Below are positions 25,075-34,249 of a DNA stretch of 64,000 bases, one piece after another (positions within the stretch are counted from its first letter, which is position 1; each line of letters begins with the position of its first letter). Source of the DNA: Brucella oryzae. Its GTDB lineage: Bacteria > Pseudomonadota > Alphaproteobacteria > Rhizobiales > Rhizobiaceae. The stretch is taken from contig JAAVLL010000001.1 of assembly GCA_012103035.1 (NCBI GenBank), forward strand, positions 904,501-968,500, read 5' to 3'. The notes beneath the pieces were generated by a model. That model worked only from the letters and a program-made list of their open reading frames with translations, was not told the DNA's origin and did no database searches. The translations under genes and the position numbers were made by a program.

Positions 25075-25661
25075 CTAGCCCTTTGCTCCCCTTTGGCCAG
25101 ATTCTTCAACTTTTCCAGAGCCGTATCCGGGTTTTCCTGATAGGCGATGGTGCTGCGGAAGCGGCCGCCCTTGTCGAGCAGAAATACCGATGCCGTATGA
25201 TCCATCGTATACTCACCGTCTTCACCCGGAACCTTCTTGGCATAGACGTGGTACGACTTGACTACATCAGCAATATTCTGCGGTGTGCCGGTGATGCCGA
25301 TGATGCGATCGGAAACGTTGCCCACGTAGGTCTTCATGACTTCCTGTGTGTCACGTTCCGGGTCGACAGTGATGAAATAGGCCTTGATATCACTGGCTTC
25401 CGGCCCGAGCTGTTTCAGCCAGCCATCCAGCTCGTAAAGCGTGGTGGGGCAGACGTCCGGGCAATGGGTGAAACCGAAAAGATGGCTGCGGGTGTAGCGC
25501 GCAGGTCCTTCTCTGTAAAAGGCGTTCCATTCATGGTCACGAGGTTAAGTGAACCACCAAAAGGTTCTTTTGCTGCCTGCTTGTCGCGAAAAGGTTGAAA
25601 CCTGCAGCGCCGACAATAACGACGATGAAGGCGATGATGAAGATGGGCAGGAATTTTTCAT
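25075..25661 (-). CDS. SCO1/SenC family copper chaperone-like protein, frameshifted
   Basis: Sco proteins are membrane-anchored thioredoxin-fold proteins that deliver copper to cytochrome c oxidase. After an N-terminal membrane anchor (LPIFIIAFIVVIVGAAGF), the copper site FGFTHCPDVCPTTL carries the CxxxC motif. ITVDPERDT follows, and DHTASVFLLDKGG carries the conserved histidine. The start ATG (25661) gives MKKFLPIF after adding one A. Other losses lie near 25590 and 25500. The literal 3' frame runs on to 25005 through an intergenic repeat. One extra G near 25090 gives LAKGGAKG and a stop at 25075-25077, which I prefer. Corrected length is about 196 residues. Confidence 0.85.
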
Positions 25662-25977
25662 GTCCAGTCAGCCTTGAATTTCCGAACGCGCCTTGCTGCG
25701 CTGCTCAACAACCTATCTTTTCTTTATGCGCTGCAGAACCGTTGATATAGCCGCATCCTGCCATCATTAAGAGCATGGCGTTAATGTACTGCTATCTGCT
25801 CAATTTTCAATAATTTCTGAAATTTTTGACTATTTGTCGCGTGTTGGAGCATGACGTTTCAAAAAGTGTCATCTGATTGCTTTCCGCGCGCGACCAAAGT
25901 TGAACAAGCACTCAACTCTTTACATTTTGCAAGCTTGATCGAACTGTTATAATTCCGTCATAAAATAGCAATTTATT
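25662..25977. other. Intergenic region upstream of the Stealth gene
   Basis: About 315 bp, AT-rich towards its right half, between the divergent sco and Stealth genes. It must hold promoters for both. I see no convincing coding frame and no clear operator. TATAAT at 25949-25954 is a fair -10 candidate for the rightward gene. Confidence 0.45.
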
Positions 25978-27013
25978 GTGAGAGCCATAGTGGAAATCGA
26001 TTATGTAATTGCTTGGGTCGATGGGCAGGACCCGGCGCATATGGCTGCCAGAAGACAATTTGCTCCCGATTCCGCTCGCACGCATTTTGAAGCCATAACC
26101 AGCGAACGTTATCTCGATAATGGCGAGATTTATTACAATATCGCTTCTGTCATCAAATTCGCGCCGTTCATCAAGCGCATCTTCATCATCACCGATCATC
26201 AGAAGCCACGGCTCCTCGATGCGTTCAAGCACGAGGGCAAATGCGATGCCTCCTTTATCCAGATCGTGTCACATGATGACATTTTCGAAGGTCTGCCTGC
26301 TGTCCGCCCTTCGTTCAACGCCCGCGCTATCGAAGGCGCGATGTGGCGGATACCCGGATTGTCGGAACATTTCATCTATTCCAACGACGATTTCTTTGTG
26401 AATGCACCGCTGACAATTTCCGATCTCTATGAGGACGAACGTCCGTTCTCCATGGTGATTGGGTGCGACCTGAAAACACCCACTGGAAGTACAAGCTGCG
26501 CCGATTGCTCGGCAAGATATCGCGATACGAATATACGTTTCCGAAATTCCGGATGGCGCAATGGAAAGGCGCCGTTGCCGCTGGCATGAAGGATCGTTTC
26601 ATGTCGATCCATCATCACCCGCACCCGCTACGGCGCAGCACGCTGGCAACTTTTTCGCCGAGAAACCCGATGTTCTGAATAAGCAGATCAGTTTCCGGTA
26701 TCGGGATATCGAACAGTTCAATACGGTTGCTCTTGCCAATCATCTGGAAATCTTGCGGCACAATGCTTCCGTTCGACCGACGAGAGAATTGGCTTATCTT
26801 GATTTCGTCCAGGAGAAGCGTTGGGCGGAAGAACTGGCGGCAATCGAATCAGGATCAGCGCCTTTCGGCTGCGTGCAGGGGTTCGAGCGTTTCGCTCCCG
26901 CGTTCCGTGGCCAGGTTCACCAGACCCTCATTGCGAAGTTTGACGATGTTCTGCCGAATGTTATCAAGGATTATCTTTCCGGCGAGGAAGATGGTTCGCA
27001 GGAAGCGGCTTAG
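25978..27013 (+). CDS. Stealth family sugar-phosphate transferase, frameshifted
   Basis: Stealth proteins are capsule/exopolysaccharide hexose-1-phosphate transferases. CR1 is IDYVIAWVDGQDPAH (about residues 7-21). CR2 covers YLDNGEIYYNIASVIKFAPFIKRIFIITDHQKP through SHDDIFEGLP, NARAIEGAMWRIPGLSEHFIYSNDDFF, including the catalytic-type NDD. The C-terminal part includes CR3/CR4-like SIHHHPHPLRRSTLATFFAEKP and QFNTVALANHLEIL. One loss near 26462 (W-RPENTHWKYKLRRLL) and one T near 26651 (ATFFAEKP) split it. GTG 25978 or GTG 25990 can start it. Corrected length is about 346 residues. An acyltransferase gene follows, suggesting a surface-glycan role. Confidence 0.87.
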
Positions 27014-27064
27014 GCATTCGTTCCAGAGCTGGCTGCGCGGTAGGAAGGTTGAGGTGAATTTACA

Positions 27065-27696
27065 ATGATGTCGTCGGATGATCTGCGTTTCCAGAACAGC
27101 GAACCGCGCATTCATTCCACGGCCCAGCTGAAATCCGTGAAACTGGGACGATATGCCGATATCGGCGAGCGTGTGATTCTTCGTGAAGTTACTGTGGGTG
27201 ACTTCACCTATTTCGAGCGAAACGGTGAGGGATTTATGCCGAGATCGGCAAGTTCTGTTCCATCGCCGCGAATGTTCGCATCAATGCGCTCGAACACCCG
27301 ATGGAGCGGCTGACGACTCATAAAGTCAGCTATCGTCCGAATGAGTATTTTCGCTATCTGGGCGTTGATGGAGAGTTCCGGGCAAGGCGTCAGGCGCAGC
27401 GCGTGGTCATCGGAAACGATGTATGGATCGGCCATGGTGCGGTCATCACACCGGGCATCCGGATCGGCCATGGCGCTGTGATTGGTGCGAATGCGGTGGT
27501 GACAAAGGATGTGCCACCTTATCATGTGGTCGGTGGCGTGCCTGCCCATTTCATCCGGAAACGTTTTGATGATGTCGTCATCGATCGGCTGCTTGAAGTC
27601 GAATGGTGGAACTGGCCGGTGGAAAAGCTCTATGAGGCAGTACCGGATATTCAGACGCTCGAAATCGAAGTGTTCCTTGAGAAGTGGAGCGGTTGA
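27065..27696 (+). CDS. Hexapeptide-repeat acyltransferase (TIGR03308-like), frameshifted
   Basis: A left-handed beta-helix acyltransferase. The N-terminal part ([26 protein letters not shown]) and the repaired [36 protein letters not shown] match the family often annotated as phosphonate-metabolism transferases. The C-terminal [36 protein letters not shown] shows the I-G-x4 hexapeptide rhythm with the catalytic His. One G is missing near 27232. About 210 residues. No phn genes are nearby, so a role in O- or N-acetylating a surface glycan with the Stealth protein upstream is an alternative. The substrate is unknown. Confidence 0.8.
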
Positions 27697-27766
27697 ATTC
27701 CGGCTCTTGCAAAGCCGCAATTGTTCATCCACCTTCGCATCACAACAGTTCTGGAGGTTGGAAGAT

Positions 27767-28299
27767 ATGGTCGGATTGAAGCGTTTTGCCGGGTTATTGC
27801 TTGCTCCTATGCTGGTCGTTGCTGCTTCGGCGGCGTCGGCGGAAGAAGTTGGCAAGGTTGGCGTCGACTGGCTTGGAAACGATATCGTCATTGATGCGGT
27901 GCAGGACCCGAAGGTGCAGGGTGTGACCTGTCATCTGGCGTCGTTTTCGCGCGGCATGATCGACCGCCTGCAAAGGGAAACTGGTTCGAAGACCCGTCCA
28001 ACGCTTCCATTTCATGCGAGCAGACCGGGCCGATCACCATCGGAGACATCAAACTCGGCAAGGGCGGGGAGCGGGTTTTCTCCGAACGCACAAGCTTGAT
28101 CTGGAAGAAGCTTGTCATCACGCGCATATACGACAAGACAAACAATACGCTGCTTTATCTCGCCCATGCGACGCAGGTTCAGGACGGTTCGGCCAAGACT
28201 TCGCTTTCAACCGTACCGCTCTATAAGGGCGATGTCACGGGCGAAGGGCAAGCCGGAATAGTCCGGCTGCCCCGATCCTTCATCTGTGATGGAAACTAG
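27767..28299 (+). CDS. creA: CreA family exported protein, frameshifted
   Basis: CreA proteins are small periplasmic proteins of unknown role found across Proteobacteria. A signal peptide (MVGLKRFAGLLLAPMLVVAASAASA) precedes EEVGKVGVDWLGNDIVIDAVQDPKVQGVTCHLASFSRG. One A is missing near 27975 (LQKGNWFEDPSNASISCEQTGPI). The C-terminus [11 protein letters not shown] keeps a cysteine, giving three Cys in the mature protein, two of which could form a disulfide. About 177 residues. It converges with the helicase gene; the two stop codons overlap. Confidence 0.88.
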
Positions 28300-30863
28300 A
28301 TAGGCTGGACGAAGCTGTCGAGAACGCGCTTCTGTCCGGCTTTGTCGAAATCGATGGTCAGCTTGTTGCCATCGATAAGCGAAATCGTGCCATTTCCGAA
28401 CTTGATATGGAACACACGATCACCAAGCTTGAAGGCCGATGGCTTGTCAGCCACTGATTTCGCTACCAGTTCGCCATCTATCGTACGTGCCTTCACGGAG
28501 CCGCGCCCGGCACCGAAACCCGAATCGGTCTCGCCATAGCCGATGCGTTCGACACGACTACCGGAGCGCGAGCCCCAGTTGTTGCGTGTGGCATCGGAAC
28601 GGTTCTGCTGCGCGCGCTGCCAGCCGGGTGTCGAATAGGAGTTCTGGAAAGGATCGGCCTTGTCGAAGCGGGACTGTCCATAGCCGCCGCCGTAACCGCC
28701 ATAATTGCCTTCCAGCTCGGCCACTTCCACATGCGCTTCCGGCAGCTCTTCCAGAAAACGGGAAGGAATGGTCGACTGCCACATGCCATGAATACGCCGG
28801 TTGGAAACAAACCAGATGTGCAGATTTTTCTTGGCACGAGTCACGCCGACATAGGCGAGGCGGCGTTCTTCCTCAAGGCCGGAACGTCCGCCTTCATCGA
28901 GCGCGCGCTGGTGCGGAAACAAGCCTTCCTCCCAGCCGGGAAGGAAGACGGTCTCAAATTCCAGACCTTTGGCAGAATGCAGTGTCATGATGTTGACGGC
29001 ATCCAAATCCTCATTCTGCTCGGCATCCATGACGAGTGCAACGTGCTCAAGGAAACCGCGTAGGCTCTCATATTCCTCCATGGAACGGACCAGTTCCTTG
29101 AGGTTTTCAAGCCGACCCGGTGCTTCCGCCGATTTGTCATTCTGCCACATGGCCGTATAGCCGGATTCATCCAGAATGGTTTCGGCCAGTTCCGTGTGTG
29201 GCGTGTTGTCGATCAGGGACTGCCAGCGCAGGAAGTTTTCGACCACTTCGCGCAATGCGGAGCGTGGCTTCGGCTTCAATTCTTCGGTTTCAATGAGGTC
29301 GCAGGCCGCAGCGAACATGGAAATATCGCGTGCACGGGCATAATCATGGATTTGGCGGATCGCGGCTTCGCCCAGACCACGCTTCGGCGTGTTGATGATG
29401 CGCTCCAGCGCCAGATCATCGGCCGGTTGTGCCACGACGCGCAGATAGGCCATCGCATCACGGATTTCGAGACGCTCGTAGAAGCGCGGACCGCCGATGA
29501 CGCGGTAATTGAGGCCGAGCGTGACGAAACGGTCTTCAAACTCACGCATCTGGAAGGAGGCGCGGACAAGGATCGCCATGTTATTGAGGAGATGCCCTGA
29601 CGCTGGGCTTGCTCTATGGCTTCGCCGACCGCACGGGCTTCCTCTTCCGAATCCCAAGCTGCATGAACTTTTACCTTCGGATCGTCGGGATTGGGCGCTT
29701 CGGTAAACAGCGTTTTGCCGAGGCGGCCTTCATTGTGCGCAATCAGGTGGGCGGCGGCGCCGAGGATATGTGCCGTGGAGCGGTAGTTGCGCTCAAGCTT
29801 GATGACGACTGCGCCGGGAAAATCCTTTTCGAAGCGAAGAATATTGTCCACTTCGCCCGCGCCAGCCGTATATCGACTGATCGTCGTCGCCGACGCAACA
29901 CAAGTTTACTTGTGTTGGATTTTTCGCTCACGCCGAATTCGCTGCGCTCATCGGCTCCACGGGGCCTTCGGACGCCCTAGCGGGCTGTACTGGCGAGCCT
30001 CCGGCCTGCGTTCGTGATTTTGGTCGCTGAGCCAGCAGGCGCAGCCACAAATATTGCGCCGTATTCGTATCCTGATATTCGTCCACCAGAATGTAGCGGA
30101 ACTTTGCGTGATATTCGCGCAGGATATCCGGATGATTGCGGAAAATACGGATCGGATGCAGCAGAAGATCGCCGAAATCGCAGGCGTTCAATGTGCGCAG
30201 GCGCTCCTGATAAGCCTGATAAAGCTCGCGTCCGCGACCGTTACCGAATGAGCGCGCATCGCCTTCGGGAATATCGGACGGCCCGAATCCCTTGTTCTTC
30301 CAGCCATCGATCATGTTGGCGAAGGTGCGGGCAGGCCAGCGCTTGTCATCAAGCCCTTCAGCCTGAATGAGCTGCTTGATGAGGCGGATCACGTCATCGG
30401 TATCGAGGATGGTGAAATCCGATGTCAGATTTGCCAGTTCCGCATGACGGCGCAAAAGCTTGACACCGATCGAGTGAAATGTGCCAAGCCATGGCATGCC
30501 TTCCACTGCACCGCCGACCAGATGACCGATACGCTCCTTCATTTCGCGCGCGGCCTTATTCGTGAAGGTCACAGCGAGAATCTGGCTTGGATAGGCAAGG
30601 CCGGTGGTCAGAATATGTGCGATACGTGTTGTCAGAACGCGCGTTTTTCCCGTGCCCGCACCGGCAAGTACCAAAACAGGCCCCTCTGTCGTCAGGACAG
30701 CCTGACGCTGTTCCGGGTTCAGCCCTTTCAGGTAATCGGGTTCGCCACGCTGCTGGTTGCGTGCTGCCATGGCACGTGCGGCAATACCACCGGGAGCGGG
30801 CGTACGGCCTGCCGGAGCGTCGTCATCGCCGAAAAACGGCATATCGTCGGGAAAGTCAGGCAT
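28296..30863 (-). CDS. uvrD: UvrD/PcrA-type superfamily 1 DNA helicase, frameshifted
   Basis: A 3'-5' ATP-dependent DNA helicase of repair. Motif I is [15 protein letters not shown] (about residues 66-80), Ia is [19 protein letters not shown] is [13 protein letters not shown] is [17 protein letters not shown] is [13 protein letters not shown] is [27 protein letters not shown] and VI is [10 protein letters not shown] Gly/Tyr/Ser-rich segment and a tudor-like end ([27 protein letters not shown]) close the protein. Breaks lie near 29590-29650 and around 29860-29950. Between motifs II and III there is an unusual linker, listed separately. Corrected length is about 850 residues, as in Brucella relatives. 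Confidence 0.92.
29893..30020 (-). other. Inserted linker inside uvrD between motifs II and III
   Basis: After [11 protein letters not shown] the reading continues [19 protein letters not shown], then a Ser/Ala-rich stretch, before [11 protein letters not shown] resumes the helicase. This adds roughly 35-40 residues of low-complexity sequence where many relatives have about ten. The DNA is GC-rich with short self-complementary pieces (gcccgctagggc, cacaagtttacttgtg). The second frame break of the gene lies inside it. It may be a repetitive element absorbed in frame, or a lineage-specific loop. Confidence 0.55.
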
Positions 30864-30921
30864 TTGACCCGAATGTAATGATTCGTGGCTGAAAGACCAG
30901 CGAAAGGGTTAAAATATTCGA

Positions 30922-31996
30922 CTACTCTAATTGAGTGACGCGACGATCCGTAAAGTTCAGGCGATGCGAGGCCAGTGCTTCAACCAGTCCACGCAGTTCC
31001 GGTTCGCGCTGCAACAGATCGTCGAGTTCCGTCATCTGGTTCATCGCAATCAGCCGCAGGATGTCGTCACGGATCGTTCCGTCGGCACGCCGTGGCAGGT
31101 GGGCAACCGGCTGGATCAATTCAACCTTCTGTCCTTTAAGCCTTGCGCGCAGACTTTTCGTCGGCACTTAGGGTTTCCACGAAAGCGTAGATGCCGACGC
31201 CCTTGGCAGGCAGCGAATAAAGCGCGAGAGCCACATCCGAGACAAGAGGATCGGATTTGAGGGCAGCCTGAATCGCAGGGCCTTCATTGTCGATGCGATC
31301 ACCGGTGCCTTCACCGTCCGACCAGCTGAAAATGCCGCGAGTGATGAAGTTGTAGACTTTCTTGCCTGTCGCCAGCCAGATGCGTGACGGCAGCGAACGG
31401 CGTGCCAGAATGCGCTTTTCCGTCGGTGTCATCATGTCTTTTGCGAAAGCGCGCTTCTGCTTGATGAGATGGCGGAAGTCTTCATAGGCCATCAGGCGAT
31501 AGAGGGCGCCGCGACGACGATGCACGCTTGCGAGCTGGAAATCGATGACTGCGGCTTCACCTTCGGGCGTCATCAGCCAGTTCTGCGGTTTGGCGAGATC
31601 GTTGTGGGTGACACCAAGACGGCGCATATCGCGCAGGATGCGGTGCGCAGTGCGATACCATTTCGGATCGGAAGGGCGCGCAAGATGTAGCGGTGTTCCC
31701 TCCGTCCAGGATCGATACAGCCCGTCCTTGTCGGTGGCGAGAAGCTGCGGGACACCTTCAATGCCGCGCACGGTCTTGAGGCCACGGATTTCGCGCCGGG
31801 CCAGTATCCATGCCAGCGGCTTCGACCACCATGGAGCAGCGCTTACGACGCGACGGATGATGCGGGTATCGGGATCGCCTACGAAATAGCCGGCATGCGT
31901 TTCCGAGAACACGTCGCGCTTGAACACGGCGGTTTCAACAAAATCCGGTATTTGATCGCCTTTCAAAGGCACATCTGTATTGGGGTTCTGAACCAT
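30922..31996 (-). CDS. Protein kinase-like protein with a C-terminal adenylate-forming-enzyme-like domain, frameshifted
   Basis: The N-terminal part is kinase-like: the catalytic loop is THNDLAKPQNWL (HxDxxxxN pattern) followed by AVIDFQLASV (DFG-like position), about residues 140-175. The literal frame stops at 31136 after SADEKSARKA. One extra A near 31155 joins it to a second frame, giving ADEKSLRARLKGQKVELIQPVAHLPRRADGTIRDDILRLI, which resembles the C-terminal lobe of acyl-CoA synthetases. The preceding SDVALALYSLPAKGVGIYAFVET fits the same fold. Corrected length is about 358 residues. Cytoplasmic, no signal. Its substrate is unknown and it could act on a lipid or sugar rather than a protein. 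Confidence 0.7.
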
Positions 31997-32124
31997 AAGG
32001 CTCCACTAGTGGATTGCATCTGATCAATCAAGTTTGATGGCGGACAACCCTTATTGCAATCACGTGATCGAAAGCGCACAAGGAACGCACAGATTTCGTG
32101 CAGCTCATCGGGGAAATGCAGAAA

Positions 32125-32632
32125 ATGGCACAGGGCGACGACAGCAAGCAGGCGATTGCGCAAATCATCCGGCAGGAACAGGCGCTTATTTTTCCGTCAT
32201 TTGACGAGAACGGCGCATTTGCGCTGGGCGCTCGCATTCGCGATATCGCCGTGAAGGAGAAGCTCGGCATTGCCACCGAAATTTCGCTGTGGGACCGGCA
32301 ATTATTCTATGCGACGACCGCCGGAAGCACTGTGGACAATCAAGAGTGGTTGCGCCGCAAGTTCAATGTCGTGCGCCGCTTTCATGCTTCGACCTATCGT
32401 CTTGTTCTGGAACAGAATCGCGACGATCGCATGTTTGCTCCCCATAAAGCATTGAACGTGGAAGATTACGCGCTGGCGGGCGGCGGATTTCAATCCGTGT
32501 TTCCGGGGCTGGCGTGATCGGCGCCGTAATCGTATCGGGGCTGCCGCAGCGCGGGACCATAATCTGGTTATCCGGGCTGTCGCCGAACACCTTGGACAAG
32601 ACCCGGTCGCATTGGCGTTGCCTGCTGTTTGA
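32125..32632 (+). CDS. UPF0303 family protein, frameshifted
   Basis: A conserved cytoplasmic protein related to heme-utilisation HbpS/GlcG-like folds, known in Brucella as UPF0303. It starts MAQGDDSKQAIAQIIRQEQALIFPSFDENGA, as in relatives; GGGG at 32109-32112 could be its ribosome site. An upstream GTG at 32098 is open but less family-like. The literal frame ends at 32517. Correction near 32491 (GGGFPIRVSGAGVIGAVIVSGLPQ) and near 32552 (DHNLVIRAVAEHLGQDP) extends it to TGA at 32630-32632, 169 residues, the family length. The upstream gap contains an inverted repeat gattgca/tgcaatc about 35 bp apart. Confidence 0.87.
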
Positions 32633-32655
32633 ATATGAATTTTGGAGAATGAACG

Positions 32656-34064
32656 ATGTCGCTTGAAAATGTTGTCGCGCTTGCACGCAATGAGGACGGT
32701 ATTGCCGCAGCAGTGGGTATTCTCAAGCAGCGTTTCGGTGAACGTGCGCAGACCGGTCAGGCTATACGCGAACAGCACGGCCACACGACGACCTATGTGC
32801 CGACACAGGCGCCGGACATCGTCATCTTTGCGGAGACTGCGCAGGAGGTGCAGGATGTTGTGCGTATCTGCGCCGAACATCGCGTTCCGGTTATCGCTTT
32901 CGGCGCCGGTTCGTCGCTCGAAGGGCAGGTGAACGCACCCGCTGGTGGTGTGTCTCTTGACCTCACGCGTATGAACAAGGTGATTGCCGTGCACGCGGAA
33001 GATCTGGATTGCGTGGTGGAACCGGGTATTACGCGCCGGGAACTGAATGAATATTTGCGCGATACGGGACTGTTCTTTCCGATTGATCCGGGTGCCAATG
33101 CCACGCTGGGCGGTATGGCTTCCACTCGTGCGTCCGGTACGAATGCAGTGCGTTATGGGACCATGCGCGAGAATGTGCTGGCGCTGAAAGCCGTGATGCC
33201 CGATGGGCGACTGATCGAGACTTCCAAGCGCGTGAAGAAGACGGCTGCGGGTTACGATCTCACGAGGCTACTTGTTGGAGGCGAGGGAACACTTGGCATC
33301 ATCACCGAACTGACATTGAAACTGCAGGGGATCCCACAGGCGATTTCCGGCGGTATCTGTCCTTTCCCAGACGTGGATTCGGCTTGCCGTACAGTAATCG
33401 AAACCATCCAGATGGGTATCCCCGTTGCACGTATCGAGCTTGTGAACACGCTTCAGATGCGAGCCCTGATCCTCCATTCCAAACTGCCTTACGAGGTACA
33501 GCCCTATCTGTTTGTCGAGTTCCACGGCACGCAAAATGGCGTTGCCGAACAGGCGGAATTGTTTGGAGAAATTGCAACTGGCAATGGCGGCGGCGAGTTC
33601 CGGTGGACACACGATGCCGAGGAGCGTGACCGGCTCTGGCGGGCGCGTCACGATGCCTATCTTGCGTCCTTTCTGCTGAGGCCCGGTTGCAAGGGCGTTT
33701 CCACCGATGTCTGCGTGCCGATTTCGCGTCTGGCCGATTGCATCGGCGAGACGGAAAAGGACCTTGCCGAAACAGGCCTTATAGCGCCGATTGTTGGGCA
33801 TGTGGGGATGGTAATTTCCACCTTCTCCTGCTTCTCGATACAGAAGATGCCAGCGAGATGGAGCGTGCCGAAGCTTTCATGGATCGGCTGGCCAAGCGCG
33901 CCATTGCAATGGAGGGAACCTGCACCGGCGAACATGGCATCGGGCAGGGCAAGATGAAGTATCTGGCCATGGAGCTGGGCGAAGCCACGGATTATATGCG
34001 GGCCATCAAGAAAGCGCTTGATCCCGACAACATCATGAATCCGGGCAAAATACTGATTTCGTGA
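32656..34064 (+). CDS. FAD-linked oxidase (D-lactate dehydrogenase / glycolate oxidase GlcD type), frameshifted
   Basis: A flavoprotein that oxidises a 2-hydroxy acid. The N-terminal PCMH-type FAD domain includes VPVIAFGAGSSLEGQVNAPAGGVSLDLTRMN, FPIDPGANATLGGMASTRASGTNAVRYGTM and LLVGGEGTLGIITELTLKL. The C-terminal cap has VGHVGDGNFHLLLLLDTED and GTCTGEHGIGQGKMKYL, then LDPDNIMNPGKIL. One G is missing in GGGG near 33804. Corrected length is about 469 residues. No membrane segment is visible. GlcD and D-LDH substrates cannot be separated by motif. It sits 23 bp after the UPF0303 gene, likely co-transcribed. Confidence 0.9.
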
Positions 34065-34249
34065 TTCAAATCAGCCGTTTGGACGGGTTTGCCAAGAGTT
34101 TGATTCAGGCAGGCGTGCATATCGATATAGCTGCGATGCAATTTGCCTTGTTGTCGCCGGATCGATGCCGTTATGTTGCGCAGATAAAGACGGCGTGATT
34201 CACTCTTTGTTTCGCGCTAACTTGCAATCTGTTTGACCGGAGCTGGTTC

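Noticed and set aside
30922..31167. Separate small gene downstream of the kinase-like gene
   Set aside because: One added A joins it to the kinase frame and it resembles the continuation of the same domain.
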